From NCBI GenBank assembly GCA_023105745.1, contig JALGQZ010000001.1, positions 55,374,937 through 55,438,936 on the forward strand: DNA of 64,000 bases, written 5' to 3'. Source of the DNA: Austropuccinia psidii. Its lineage: Eukaryota > Basidiomycota > Pucciniomycetes > Pucciniales > Sphaerophragmiaceae. The notes under the pieces were generated by a model, which ran no database searches, had not been told where the DNA came from, and saw only the letters and a program-made list of their open reading frames with translations. Shown piece by piece: positions 1 to 12,849 of this stretch (the first letter of the stretch is position 1; every line of letters begins with the position of its first letter). The position numbers and the translations under genes were made by a program.

Positions 1-1021
1 GCCTCAAGATGGACCAAGCACAATTCCCACAAATTCTAAATTGGCAACCTCCAGGAAACCTCAAGGATATTCAATGATTCCTTGGCTTCGCCAATTTTTA
101 ATGCCTTTTAATCAAGAATTATTCAAAGAAGATTATTTCACTCACAAGTTTCCTCAAGAAAGATTTCCGTTTTCCCCTCAATGAGGAAGCTCTTAGACAG
201 TTCTATAAGCTCAAAGAGGCTTTCACCACTGCTCCAATCCTTTCTCACTTTAATCCTTCTCTACCCACCATTGTGGAGACTGGTGCTTCTGATTATGCCT
301 TGGGTGCTGTACTCAGTCAGGTCTCTGACTCAGGAAAACATGCCATTGCATTTGATAGTCCCAAACCTCTTCAAGAAGAGCGCAACTATGAGATTCATGA
401 CAAGGAACTCCTTGGCATAGTCTGGGCTCTCAAGTGCTGGAGAGCTTTTCTCCTTTCTCTTTCTTCCTTTTTTGAAGCTCTCACCAATCATAGCTCACTT
501 CAATATTTCATGTATTCAAAGATTCTCACTTTCCATCAACGACGCTGGGCTGAATTTCTCTCTGAATTCCATTTTTTAAGCACTTACTGCCCTGGACGTT
601 TGGCTACCCTTCCAGATGCATTGTCATTCTGGGAAGATGTTTACCCAGAGAGGGGGGAAGATTTCATAAGCAAGAATCAAATGGATTATCAAAAAAAATC
701 AAGCAAGATTAAATTCAAGCCTCAAAGTTCTTTGAAGTCAAGGTGGATTGATTTTCAAATTTGATTGATTCAATTCAGAAGGAATTATCGCAAGATTCTC
801 AATATAGAAGTATTTTTCAAGATTTGGGTACAGGTAAATGTCTCCAAGATTATTCTCCTGATTCCTCTTCCCAGCTTCTCCTGTTCAAACATTGGGTGGT
901 GGTTCCAAATGGCCCCAAAATTCAACTCAGCATACTTCAAAAGAGGAATGGCTCTCCTCTAGCTGGACACCCTGGCCAAGAGAAGACTCTCAAACTTGTC
1001 AAGCAGGATTTTCACTGGTCT
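1..1021 (+). pseudogene. Element A pol fragment: end of reverse transcriptase, RNase H, start of integrase
   Basis: Positions 1-180 align by eye with the reverse transcriptase tail of element E but are frameshifted. An open stretch at 273-764 is the RNase H region: residues GASDYALGAVLSQ, the EIHDKELLGIVWAL block and a GRLATLPDAL segment are recognisable. The first RNase H catalytic aspartate, present in the ETDAS motif of E, is glycine here (ETGAS), so the enzyme would be inactive. A second frame from 761 to 1021 carries the integrase N-terminal zinc-finger region (AGHPGQEKTLKL) and is cut by element B just before the HWSG-type position; residues after 1021 in that frame belong to B's LTR. 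The B target duplication GGTCT is at 1017-1021. Confidence 0.88.
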
Positions 1022-1662
1022 TGTGAGCCTTTGAGATATGACCACATACCCAATAAGGTCACAAGAAAGACTCAGAATAATTATACCTTTAAGATAATTA
1101 TACTAAAATTACTGAGAATAATTATACATGAAAAATAATGACTTTAAAAATACAAAAAAGACCATAAATTGGTACAAAACTTGGTTTAACTTAAAAACCA
1201 ATGCGTCAACATGTAAAATAAATTATACCATTGGATTCCCCATGGTAAAATACACATATACCATTTTTATGGCATATCTGTAAAGTCAATATTTAATGAG
1301 CTATAAGGAATAATACCTTATAAAAACCATAAATACTTATTTATTTGAAGAACCAATGAAACAACATGTAAGATAAATTGTACCATTGGATTCTCCATGA
1401 AGATTCACACATAAAACAATTAATGACCTAATTTCCAAAGTTAATACTTAAGGAATTAACCTGAATATATGCACTTTTTTGGTCAACGCATATATTCAAG
1501 GATCATAGCTAATATCTCTTAAGCTATACAAGATAGAGTGATGAACCAAAAATGAAGTTTCTACGTAATTAATGTAAGAGCACAGATATAATCTTTATTT
1601 TACAAATTATAATCAAGGTTAAAACCTATGATGAAATATTGATAAAAATCAACAGAGCTGTT

Positions 1663-1686
1663 GACCACTTTGTTTTGAAAGTGGTC
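1663..1686 (+). repeat. Conserved hairpin in the B-family LTR
   Basis: A perfect 9-bp inverted repeat GACCACTTT / AAAGTGGTC surrounds a 6-base loop. It recurs in the 3' LTR at 10262-10285 and in the solo LTR at 25035-25058. The stem is identical in all three while the loop varies (gttttg, gttgtg, and gttgtg in the solo LTR read on its own strand), suggesting the pairing or a palindromic binding site is retained. Confidence 0.6.
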
Positions 1687-2292
1687 CAAACTTAAAGTAA
1701 AGTACACAGTTGTATTCTACTAGTTCATTCATGAAGAATGATGTAATTTTTATTATTAAATTCAGGGTACAACCCCCTGAAATCATGGCTTGAAGTTTAA
1801 AATATTGAATTTCAACAGAAAAGATGAGTTACAAGAAAAATCATCAAAATTAGAGTTTTGATGATGTAATAAAAGGCTCTTGGCAGAATAATAAGGTTGT
1901 GTCATGCTATCAGAATTTACTCTCTGAATTGCTGTAGCGTGTAAAACTTAAACGTTATTAAAGATCAAAGTTTGAGCTTAAATTGAGCAGTTATGATCAC
2001 CTACTGTAACCTTAAATTAATTTTAACAGTCATATGAGTGATATAATTGGTGCATACTATTAGTTCATGATTAAAACTAAGAAAATCCACGAAATTTGGG
2101 GTTCTTCCAAGCCTCTGATGTCATCAAACTTAGAGTTATAGTGATAGCTCTAAATAATGGTGTAATAATGATGTAATATGGTTTGATCATGATGTAATCA
2201 TCCTCAAACCTTAAAATATTGATCAATTCCAGTGGATATGATCAGTACACGTCTACTAGAAGCCTGTTGGACTCTAGGAGGGAGGTATTTAC

Positions 2293-2300
2293 TATAAATA
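2293..2300 (+). promoter_or_regulatory. TATA box of element B (5' LTR)
   Basis: TATAAATA sits in a conserved block, ACTATAAATAGAGCTC, followed by pyrimidine-rich sequence. It is retained in the 3' LTR (10892-10899) and reversed in the solo LTR (24421-24428). It is the best core-promoter candidate for B transcription; the start would be about 30 bases downstream, inside the LTR. Confidence 0.65.
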
Positions 2301-3030
2301 GAGCTCTTTTTACTCTGTTTTCCCCTCAGACGCATCAAAAACATTAAATCAATTAAATCAAAGGTAATTTCTTTATTCTTTATATATAAAACTATTCTAT
2401 TATTAAAGACCAAAGAGCACCTTTCTATAATCATCTATTTTGACTTTATTAAATCATTTATTTAATTGTTTTTGTTAAAAATCTCTCTAAAAACTCATTT
2501 CCACATAAAAATCAAGAATATTAGTAATTTTCTTTATTTTTATTGTAAATACAATTTGAAAAGGTTTTATTTATATTTTTTGGCGTAAAATATCTCAAAA
2601 TTATTATATTAAGTATTAAAAGTAGGTTTTTTTCTCTTTATTATTATTTTAATAATTCTTTTATTAATATAAATAGTATTTATATTAATTCATAGCTTTA
2701 ATATTGGTAATATTATTGTTATTAATTGTTTTTTATTAATAAAAAACAATTTTTTACGCCTTTATTATTTTTTTGTAACAATAATAAAGTGCCATTAAAT
2801 ATATTAATTATTTGATATTAATATATTTATTTTTATTATATTATAGTTCATTATATAAATTATATTATTATATTTATTTAATAATATAATCATTTTACGC
2901 CATAATTATAATAATTCTTTATTATTAGAATTACTTTTATCTTATTTATTTCATTTATAAGGACATTCATAGTACAATAAGTAAAATATTAGTAATTTTT
3001 ACTTATTGTTTCATAGTCAAACCTTACATT

Positions 3031-3043
3031 TGGGGGCCTGGCC
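3031..3043 (+). other. Primer-binding site of element B
   Basis: TGGGGGCCTGGCC begins two bases after the 5' LTR end, the usual place for a tRNA-primer site. The same 13 bases occur at the equivalent place in element C (17931-17943). The base after TGG implies a C discriminator in the primer tRNA, which would suit a tRNA-Pro-like primer; that is inference. Confidence 0.75.
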
Positions 3044-3510
3044 GTGATATTTACTTAAAATACCTTTTAAAAAGATTCTAATTGGGCTTATCCAATAATA
3101 AATTATATTTATAATCATAAAATTGTATAATAATTTTATATTTTATTGATTTTAAAAGCTATTGAGGCATTTGGAAAGCAATTGTACTGTCTTACACGTG
3201 GTTTTTCACATCCTTAGACTTGCAAGAACTTTCTTTGAGTGACTCTAGTGATTAAAAAAGATATTTTATAAATTAAAAATAATTTTTATACTTTAATTTT
3301 ATAAAGAATCATATTCATTTTTTTTATTTTATTCTTTAAAAATAAAAATATAAAAAATATTAAAAACCAATAAAAAAAGTTATTTTTATTCATTTTTATT
3401 CATTTCAATTTTTCAAAGATATAAAAGCGATTTCTACGTGGAAAATTGCCATATCTTGCCAAAAAATAACACTTCTTATAAAAAGACTTATATTTATTTG
3501 TCTTTTTCAG

Positions 3511-5900
3511 TGTTCGAAGATAACCCAACAGGAGACAACCAAACTGTTGTTGAGAGATTGGTGGAAGAAACTTGTCAAAGTTCTCCATCACCAGTTATCA
3601 CTAAAAGAAAGAAAGCTAAGAAATTAGACTTTCCAGGACCCACCATTCAAGACTCTGAAGGTGAGCACCTCTTTTATAATTGCCATAAAAAGAATTTTTA
3701 TTCTAAAATACTTTCATTTTTCTCATTCCTTAAACTATGAATACCAGAAGAGGTTCCCAATACTCCATCCAATCAGATGGAGCTGGACTCAGAGGTAGAA
3801 CTGATCCCTCAAAACGGACAAGAAAGGGCAATATCCCCAGTGGAACAGAATCAACACAAGGAAGTGCCTTATCCCAAAGGCAAGTCCCAGAAATGCCCAT
3901 GATATCTGAACCTGAATTGGAACTAAGTATGAGTAACTCAAATAGGTACAAATCACATTCAGAGGGCTCAAATAGACATCTACATGAGCCAGTACAAGCA
4001 GTGGTACACAGTGTACAAGGACAAAGATTGGGAAATGCTGCCCCAAATACACCAAGTAGTGATTAACTCCTGGCACATCCTGAAATATTCCTCAAAGAGG
4101 AGGAGATAGTGAAATACTCCAATGGATGGAATCCACTGTCATCCAAACCTCAAATCAAAAAGATCAAGGATTACCACGCCAAAAAGAGGGAGGCAACCAA
4201 GGAAGAAGCCCCAGTAGCTTCTACCAGCAAGCCCCAAGCCAACCCACTTCCCCAAGAATGGAAGAAGAACAAGAAAAGGAATTGGAGGAAACCATATTCC
4301 CCAAGCTACAGGATTCCCAAAATCCAAAAAGATGCCATGGACAATGTCTTCAATATGGCCAGAACTTTGATGGAATTCAAAGACAAAGAGGAACAAAGAA
4401 TGAGACAACCCCATTTCCCAAAGAAATAACCTTGTCTCCTGATGTTGTAAATAGTTTAACAGAAATTAAAAATAGTTTATTATCATTACAAGAAGTAAAT
4501 AATAATTTATCTTCTTTAACAAAAATTGTTGTACAAAACAAGAAAGAGATTGACAACATAAAATTTATTATCGAAAACAATAAACCAAAAGTATTAATTG
4601 AAAATACTCAGAAATTAATACAAGGACAACAAGAATTGTACAAATACATAAGTGATATCAAAGAGAAAACTTTGACAATCAATTATGATGTGAGTATTGA
4701 CAATCTTACAGAAAAATTGAACAAATTAAGTATTTCTGTAGAAAAATTTGAATAAAAGACTTCATCACACCAAAAATTACTTTTGGACCATGTGGAAAAA
4801 AGTGATGAAGCAAGAATGCATCTAAAAGATGATATTCAAAGTGAAATGAGGCTTATTACTGAAAAAATGGATAAAATGAATGAGACTAATTTAAATATGC
4901 CAAAGTTATCAACTCCATTTTCCCATATAAGAAGCCCTGTTAAAACAAAAGAGGAATTGACAAATCCTTTCATAACAGACTTGAGTCACCAAGAAAATAA
5001 CCAAGTCTTAATGAAGGAAGCACCTCAGCTGAAAGAATGGCCAACATTCACAGGAGAAGGTGAATATGACCACATGTCATTTATCAAAACAATTGACATG
5101 TTACAAGAAGATTATGCAATACCAGATGAATTAAGTACTGCAAGATTACATTCATTGTTTGAAAAATCTGCAAAAAGATGGTATTATGGCATAAGACAAA
5201 CAAATGGCAAAAATGCCTGGTCTTGGTGGAAACAAGAAATAATCACCAAGTGGGCAAATGATGCCTGGAGGTACAAAATAGAAAATGCATTTGAAAATTC
5301 TTTCTTTGACCCAGACAAAGATAAACCTTTAACCTGGTTCTTAAAACAAGTTGAAAGACTTAATGCATTGTACCCAGAAATGTCACAAAAAATGTTGCAT
5401 ATGAAAATACTCAAGAAATGTGGAGGAGAGGTAGAACATGCCCTAAGAAGCAGGTGTATAGAACCATGCTCCACAGAAGAGTAAATTTATGCACTGGAAG
5501 ACATAGTGACAAGAACAAAAATTGGCAGGACTTGGAAGAAATTGGACATTAAAAGCCCAAATAAACCATTTATCAAAAAAGATAAATCAAAAGAATCCTT
5601 CAAGCCCAGTACATCCAATAATAATGAGCAAAGAAAATGCCATAAATGTGGAGGTAGTGGAAACGTAGCCAATAATTGCCTAAAAAAGGCAAAAATCAAT
5701 GAAATTGTGGAAACAGAAAACCACAATGACAAAGAGGAGGAATCTGACTCTGAAAAAGAGACAGAAGAATCAGAAACTTATGAAAGTGATGAAATCAATA
5801 TAATTAATGCAGAAATTAATAATATTGATATAATTTATGAAGTACTAGATGTCAACTCAAACTTACCACAGGTTGGAACATCTGACACAAACCTGACAAA
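3511..5900 (+). pseudogene. Element B gag (spliced 5' end, broken)
   Basis: Gag packages the element RNA. A probable 5' exon runs 3511-3660: it follows TCTTTTTCAG and ends at a GAAG|GTGAGC donor. A candidate acceptor ends at 3747 and the frame then continues as an acidic, Ser/Gln-rich stretch. From 4126 a frame holds a basic Gln/Pro-rich segment and a long hydrophilic coiled-coil-like stretch to a TAA at 4753-4755. The same frame resumes with the conserved gag core (WPTFTGEGEYDH, WWKQEI, KWANDAWRYK) up to a TAA at 5482-5484 and continues to a CCHC-type zinc knuckle near 5637-5680. There the histidine is asparagine (CHKCGGSGNVANNC). At least three in-frame stops make it a pseudogene. No programmed shift is needed between gag and protease here; they share a frame. 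Confidence 0.85.
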
Positions 5901-8900
5901 TGTGCAAGATGCCAAACTGTACAAAACCAAACCTGCAAGAGGAATGGGGTATACAGCTGGAAAATCAAGTATAAGTATTGTCATGGTTGATAACCAAGAA
6001 GCAAAGGTGAACTTGGATACAGGAGCATATTGCACCTGTGTTGGTAAAAGTTATTTAAGTACAATTGTTCCAGACTGGGAAGAAAAACTTATACCAATCC
6101 AAGGTGTCAAATTTAGTAGTGCAAGTTAAAGCATGATGCCCCTTGGAATAATTGACTTAACACTTTTTTTCCCTCACCCTTCACAATGTGTCAGAATTAA
6201 AGTGGAATTTGTGGTAATGGACAACTGTACCAGTAATCACTTTATCCTGGGAAATGACTACTTATCAATCTATGGTATAGATATCTCTAACCAGAAGGAT
6301 AGACATTTTACTATAGGAGACAATAAGAGACAAAAGTTTGGCTTCTTAAATAACAAAAAACAAATTACAGTTATTAAGAAGGAAGAAAAGATACCAGAAA
6401 AGGAACTTTTTATATCTGAACAACTTAAAGAGGCAGAATTCAATCAAGAATTTACAGAAAAAATGAAAGAAAAATTGATTAACCTCTTATTTAAGTACAA
6501 AGATGCCTTTGCACTGACAAAGAGCCACTAGGTGCTATAATTGGGCATGAAGTAGATATAATTCTTAATGTGGAAAAGCCTTACCCACCCTTACTAAGAA
6601 GACCAGCTTACCCAGCTAATCCAAGGGCTAGAGAAGCCTTAGAGGTACACATTAAAGAATTAATGGACCTTGGAGTATTAAGAAAAGTTGGACATAATGA
6701 ACAGGTAGAAGTTACTACTCCTGTCATTATAACTTGGCATAATGGAAAATCAAGGATGGTAGGAGACTTCACAGCCCTGAACACCTATACCATTCCAGAT
6801 AGATATCCAATACCTAGAATCCATGAGACATTGACACAATTGTCACAAGCTAAGTTCATTACAGCTATGGATGCCTTGAAGGGCTTTCATCAAAATGTCT
6901 TAACAGACAATTCCAAAAACCTACTGAGGATAATAGTCCACTGTGGAATTTTTGAATACTTAAGAATGCCATTTGGGATAAAAAATGCACCTTCCCATTA
7001 CCAAAGAATGATGAATACAATATTTCCTGAAGAATTATCAGAAGGATGGTTAATTATCTATATTGATGATATCATAGTTTGCTCAGAAACTTGGGAAAAT
7101 CACCTTACAAGACTAGAAAGGGTACTACAGAAAATAGTCCAAGTGAATATGAAAATTTCCTTGAAAAAGTGTTATTTTGCATATAGTGAATTAAAAGCAC
7201 TAGGACATGTTGTATCTGGACTTATTCTAGGCATAGACAAAAATAAAGTAGCAGCAGTACTACTTAAACCAATGCCTCAAACCAAAAAAGAAATGCAATC
7301 ATTTTTAGGATTTGCTGGTTACTATAGACAGCATATAAAGGACTTTGCAAAAATTGCCAAATCCTTATATAAACTATGTGACCAACAAACAGTTAATGAA
7401 ATGACTGAAGAAAGGTTCAAGGCATATGAAGAATTGAAAAATTCACTAACAAATGCCCCATTTCTTCTAATGCCAGATTGGAAACTACCCTTCAAACTAT
7501 ACATTGATGCTTGTGGAGAAGGACTAGGTGCTGCACTTCACCAAACACAAATTATCAATGATAAACCAGTGGAAGGACCAATTTGTTTCATTTCAAGGCA
7601 GATAAAGCCAACAGAAGCAAGGTATGGAGCCAGCCAAATGGAATGCTTATGCTTAGTGTGGGCTTTAGAAAAACTGCATTATTATTTGGATGGCACAGTA
7701 TTTGATGTAATCACAGACTGTAATGCTGTGAAATCACTATTAAATATGAAGACCCCAAATAGACATATGCTGAGATGGCAAATTGCTATCCAAGAATACA
7801 GAGGAAATATGACTATTGTTCATAACTCTCGTAATATCCATAAAAATGCAGATGGTCTTAGCAGATGGGCTCTAGCAAATACCCCTGACAATCCAGCATG
7901 GGTGCCACAAGAAGAACACCATATAGAAGGAATATGTGTTACAGATATTGGCACAGAATTCTTTAACCAAGTTAAAGAAAGCTATAAGATAGACAATAAT
8001 TGCCATATCTTAAGCCAACTTCTGATGAAAGACTGCAAAGACCCATCACTTTCATCAAAACTAGATGAAACATGGAAAAAGGCATATGAAGAAGGAAGAT
8101 TCCACCTCCTTGATGGAATCCTTTACCATAGAACAAAACACACATGTGTTATGGCCTTAACAGATAGAACCCTGATAAACACTATTTTACATGAATGTCA
8201 TGATAGTGTTGCAGCTGGACACCTTTCAGAAGATAGAACACTAGAGAGGGTGAAAACCTGCTCTTGGTGGCCAAATTGGAAGAAAGATGTTACAGAATAC
8301 TGCCAAACCTGTTACAGATGTCAAAAAGGCAACAGAGCCACAGGAAAGAAATTTGGAATGATGATCCAAATACAAGAACCAAAATCCCCATGGGAAATAG
8401 TTCATATGGATTGGGTAACAGCTTTACCTCCAGGAGGAGACAGGAGTTATAATGCATGCCTAGTGTTAGTTGACAGATACAGTAAAACTCCCATGTTCTT
8501 ACCATGTCATAAAGATGACACAGCTATGGACACAGCCATAATGATATGGAATAAAGTTATTAGCCGTACAGGATTATTCCAGAATATTATAAGTGACAGA
8601 GACCCAAAGTTCACTTCAGCATTATGGACAAATCTCCATAACTTATTTGGGACAAAGCTATCATTCTCAACAGCTTACCATCCCCAAACTGATGGTTTAG
8701 CAGAAAGAATGATACAGACCTTAGAGGACATGATCAGAAGATTCTGTGCTTATGGGCTAAAATTCAAAGATTCTGATGGTTTTACCCATGAATAGTGTAC
8801 ATTAATACCAGCTCTTGAACTAGCATATAAGACATCAATCCATTCATCTACTGGCAAAATACCAGAAATGCTAGAAAAAGGTTGGAATCCAAGACTTCCT

Positions 8901-9502
8901 TATGATACCCTCAAAAAGGACTTAGTGGATATAAATCCAACTGCAAGAAGTTTTAAGATAGTGTTTGACAAATCAAGACACCATGCAAACAGATGTATGC
9001 AAGATTCTTTCAAATATGCAAAAGAAAGATGGGATAAAAGTCATAAGCCACCTGATTTCAAAATAGGAAACTTGGTCCTAGTATCAACCCTTAATTTCAA
9101 TAACATAAAAGGCCCAAAGAAATTGAAAGATTCCTTTGCAGGACCATTTATGATAAAAGCAATTCATGGACCCAATGCTGTGCAATTGGAACTCACAGGT
9201 GAACTAATGAACAAACACGCAGCTTTCCCTGTAAGTCTGATAAAACCCTACAGTTCAAGTGACAAGGAGTTATTCCACTAAGAAACAAACCCCCACTTGA
9301 AATTCTCCCCTTGGAAGAAGGAGAGGAAAAGAAAATAGTAAAAGTCCTTAAAGAAAGAAGGACAAGAAACAAAAAAGAAAGGGAATACCTTGTAAGGTAT
9401 AGAAATTCAACTCAAGAAGATGAATGGCTACTTGAGAAAGATATAAAAAATGCTGATAAACTACTAAGAAGGTTCAGACATGAAAGAAAGCCTGAAAAAT
9501 AG
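5901..9502 (+). pseudogene. Element B pol: protease, reverse transcriptase, RNase H, integrase, chromo-like tail
   Basis: Protease has its active-site triad DTG at 6016-6024. A TAA at 6127-6129 breaks it, and a frameshift near 6515-6531 separates it from the main frame at 6570-8795. That frame has reverse transcriptase with YIDD at 7059-7070, RNase H from about 7500 ([16 protein letters not shown]), the integrase HHCC region near 8190-8330 and the catalytic core ([24 protein letters not shown]). A TAG at 8793-8795, probably replacing a tryptophan codon, interrupts integrase, which resumes to 9281. A separate frame at 9311-9502 holds a chromodomain-like tail (REYLVRYRN, EDEWLLEKDI, LLRRFRH). 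Apart from these breaks the domains are well preserved. Confidence 0.92.
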
Positions 9503-9608
9503 AAAAGTTAATCAATATTGAGCTTCAAGACTAAAAAAGTCTATTGAAGAGGTAGGACAGTGGATGATACCCTAATTACACATATCAGATTGTGGTACAA
9601 TCTTTTTT

Positions 9609-9620
9609 GGTGGTAGGGAA
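9609..9620 (+). other. Polypurine tract of element B
   Basis: GGTGGTAGGGAA directly precedes the 3' LTR, the position where plus-strand DNA synthesis starts in LTR retrotransposons. It contains two T interruptions, fewer purines in a row than in C or E. Confidence 0.55.
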
Positions 9621-11646
9621 TTTTAGCCTTTGAGATATGACCACATACCCAATATGGTCACAAGAAAGACTCAGAATAATTATACCTTTAAGATAATTCT
9701 ACTAAAATTACTTAGAATAATTATACATTAAAAAGAATTACTTTAAAAATACAAAAAATACCATAAATTGGTACACAACTTGGTTTAACTTAAAAACCAA
9801 TGAATCAACATGTAAAGTAAATTATACCATTGGATTCCCCATGGTAAAATACACATATACCATTTTTATGGCATATCTGTAAAGTCAATATTTAATGAGT
9901 TATAAGGAATAATACCTTATAAAAACCATAAATCCTTATTTATTTCAGGAACCAATGAAGCAAAATGTAAAATAAATTGTACCATTGGATTCCCCATGAA
10001 AATGCACACATAAAACAATTAATGAGCTAATTTCCAAAGTTAATACTTAAGGAATTAACCTGAATATATGCAATTTTTTGGTCAACGCATATATTCAAGG
10101 ATCATAGCTAATATCTCTTAAACTATACAGGATACAGTGATGAACCAAAAAGAAATTTACTACGTAATTACTGTAAGAACACAGATATAAACTTTATTTT
10201 ACAAATTATAATCAAGGTTAAAACCTATGATGAAATATTGATAAAAATCAACAGAGCTGTTGACCACTTTGTTGTGAAAGTGGTCCAAACTTAAAATAAA
10301 GTACACAGTTGGATTCTACTAGTTTATTCGTGAAGAATTATGTAATTTTTATTATTAAATTCAGGGTACAACCCCCTGAAATCATGGTTTGAAGTTTAAA
10401 ATATTTAATTTCAACAGAAAAGATGAGTTACAAGAAAAATCATCAAAATTAGAGTTTTGATGATGTAATGAAAAGCTCTGGGCAGCATAATAAGGTTATT
10501 TCAGGCTATCAGAATTCACTCTCTGAATTGCTTTAGCGTGTAAAACTTGAAATTTATTAAAGATCAAAGTTTGAGCTTAAATTGAGCAGTTATGATCACC
10601 TACTGTAACCTTAAATTAAGTTTAACAGTCATATGAGTGATAAGATTGGTGAATACTATTATTTTATGATTAAAACTAATAAAATCCATGAAATTCGGGG
10701 TTCTGCCAAGCCTCTGAAGTCATCAAACTTAGAGTTATAGTGATAACTCTAAATAATGGTGTAATAATGATGTAATATGGTTTGCTCATGATGTAATCAT
10801 CCTCAAACCTTAAAATATTGATCAATTCCAGTGGATATGATCAGTACACATCTACTAGAAGCTTGTTGGACTCTAGGAGGGAGGTATTTACTATAAATAG
10901 AGCTCTTTTTACTCTGTTTTCCCCTCAGACACATCAAAAACATTAAATCAATTAAATCAAAGGTAATTTCTTTATTCTTTATATATAAAACTATTCTATT
11001 ATTAAAGATCAAAGACCACCTTGCTATAATCATCTATTTTGATGTGATTAAATCATTTATTTAATTGTTTTTGTTAAAAATCTCTCTAAAAACTCATTTC
11101 CACATAAAAATCAAGAATATTAGTAATTTTCTTTATTTTTATTGTAAATACAATTTGAAAAGGTTGTATTTATATTTTTTGGCGTAAAATATCTCAAAAT
11201 TATTATATTAAGTATTAAAAGTAGGTTATTTTCTCTTATTATAATAATTTTCTCTTTATTATCATTTTAATAATTCTTTTATTAATATAAATAGTATTTA
11301 TATTAATTCATAACTTTAATATTGGTAATATTATTGTTATTAATTGTTTTTTATTAATAAAAAACAATTTTTTACGCCTTTATTATTTGTTTGTAACAAT
11401 AATAAAGTGCCATTAAATATATTAATTATTTTATATTAATATATTTATTTTTATTATATCATATTTCATTATATAAATTATATTATTATATTTATTTAAT
11501 AATATAATCATTTTAAGCCATAATTATAATAATTCTTTATTATTAAAATTATTTTTATCTTCTTTATTTCATTTATAAGGACATTCATAGTACAATAAGT
11601 AAAATATTAGTAATTTTTACTTATTGTTTCATAGTAAAACCTTACA
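9621..11646 (+). repeat. Element B 3' LTR
   Basis: It aligns along its length with 1022-3028. The first bases are TTTTAGCC instead of TGTGAGCC, so the terminal TG has mutated; the end CTTACA is intact. It is about 20 bases longer than the 5' copy, mainly an extra TTATAATAATTTTCTCT-type stretch near 11238-11260. The target duplication GGTCT follows at 11647-11651. Confidence 0.95.
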
Positions 11647-11651
11647 GGTCT

Positions 11652-12849
11652 GGAATGACTCAATTCATCAAGGATTATGTATCATCCTGTCAACAGTGTT
11701 CAAGAAACAAAAATATTCATCACAAGAAGTTTGGACTCCTTACATCTCTTCCAATTCCAAATGATCCTTGGTTTTTTCTTTCAATGAATTTCATCACTCA
11801 ATTGACATTGTCCAATTCTTTTGACTCAACCCTTGTCATAGTTGAGAGATTCTAAAAATGGAAGCTTTCATTCCAGCAATGTCTTCTTAAATTCACTGGA
11901 TTTGGCCCATTTATTCATCAAGAATATTTTCTCAAAGAATAGACTTCCTTCAAGCATTGTTAGTGATAGAGGTCCTCTTTTTGTTTCTTCCTTTGGGACC
12001 AATCTTTGTCATATGCTCAAGATTTCAAGATATCTGTCCACTGCTTACCATCCAGAAGCTGATGGACAGACAGAGAGGGTAAATCAGATACTAGAACAGT
12101 ACCTTTGGAGGTATGTCAGCTATCATCAAGATTATTGGAACACCTGGCTCCCTCTGGCTGAATTTGCCTAAAATAACTCTGACCATTCTTCAACAAAAAA
12201 ATCACTTTTTTTAACTGTCTATGGAAGAGATCCTCATTTTGATTCAGCTCATATTACTCAAGATAATCCTTCTGGAAAGGTATCAGCAGAAATCTAATTA
12301 GTACAGCAAGACTTCAAGAGAGAACTTGAAGTTGCCATAAACAGGTTTAAGAGGTATGCAGATAAAAGTAGAGCAAGTCCACCTGTTTTCAATCCTGGTG
12401 ACATGATATGGATTTCTTCCAAGAACATCAAATCAACTAGACTCACCAAAAAACTGTCTGAAAGATGGCTGGGTCCTTTTCCAATCTTGAAGAAAATCAG
12501 CACTCATGCCTACCATCACAAGCTCCCATCTCAATGGAAGTCCATTCACCCAGTTTTCATTATTTCACTCTTGGAGCCAGTCAAGACATCAACAATCCCA
12601 AATCAGCATCAAGAGCCTCCTCCTCCATTAATCATTGAAGAAGAAGAGGAATGGGAAGTCTCTCAAATACTGGACTCAAAGCTCAAGAGAGGAGAATTAT
12701 TGTATTTGGTGGAATGAAAAGGATCCAGTCAAGAACCAGAAAGATCCACTTGGGAATCAACTGAAAACCTCAAGAATTGTCCTGAACTTGTTAGGGATTT
12801 TTATTCTTTACATCCTGAAAAGCCAGGAACCAATTCTTCAAGAGCTTGA
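11652..12849 (+). pseudogene. Element A pol fragment: integrase and chromodomain
   Basis: This continues the pol interrupted at 1021. The integrase zinc finger is completed by SSCQQCSRNKN. The first catalytic aspartate is lost (MNFITQ where E has MDFITQ), a stop and frameshift follow at about 11853, then [10 protein letters not shown] and [11 protein letters not shown] carry the other catalytic positions. A TAA near 12170 replaces a tyrosine codon. The frame at 12403-12717 leads into the chromodomain: EEWEVSQILDSKLKRGELLYLVE is followed by a TGA where E has tryptophan, then recognisable but frameshifted chromodomain end. The natural pol stop is at about 12847-12849. Confidence 0.88.

Larger units (their letters stand above)
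1022..3028 (+). repeat. Element B 5' LTR
   Basis: It begins TGTGAGCCTTTGAG and ends ACCTTACA, and repeats at 9621-11646. It contains a TATA-type box (2293-2300), a hairpin GACCACTTT-6 nt-AAAGTGGTC at 1663-1686, several TGATGTAAT words (for example about 2168 and 2190) and a very AT-rich last 500 bases. Short open frames in the LTR are not conserved as proteins. Confidence 0.95.
1022..11646 (+). mobile_element. Element B: full-length LTR retrotransposon (Ty3/gypsy-like), 10.6 kb
   Basis: It is bounded by two roughly 2.0-kb LTRs (1022-3028 and 9621-11646) and an exact 5-bp target duplication GGTCT (1017-1021 and 11647-11651) in element A's integrase. Internal order is primer-binding site, gag, protease, reverse transcriptase, RNase H, integrase, short chromodomain-like tail, G-rich tract. 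The LTRs differ at a few percent of positions by eye, and gag-pol has several stops and a frameshift, so this copy is moderately old and non-autonomous. It is related to C and F by gag, pol and primer-site layout, and a solo LTR of the same family lies at 23671-25658. Confidence 0.95.

Noticed and set aside
2204..2434. 76-codon minus-strand frame in the B LTR, repeated at 10803-11033
   Set aside because: It lies over the TATA box and start region of the LTR; repetition is due to the LTR pair, and the solo LTR breaks it.
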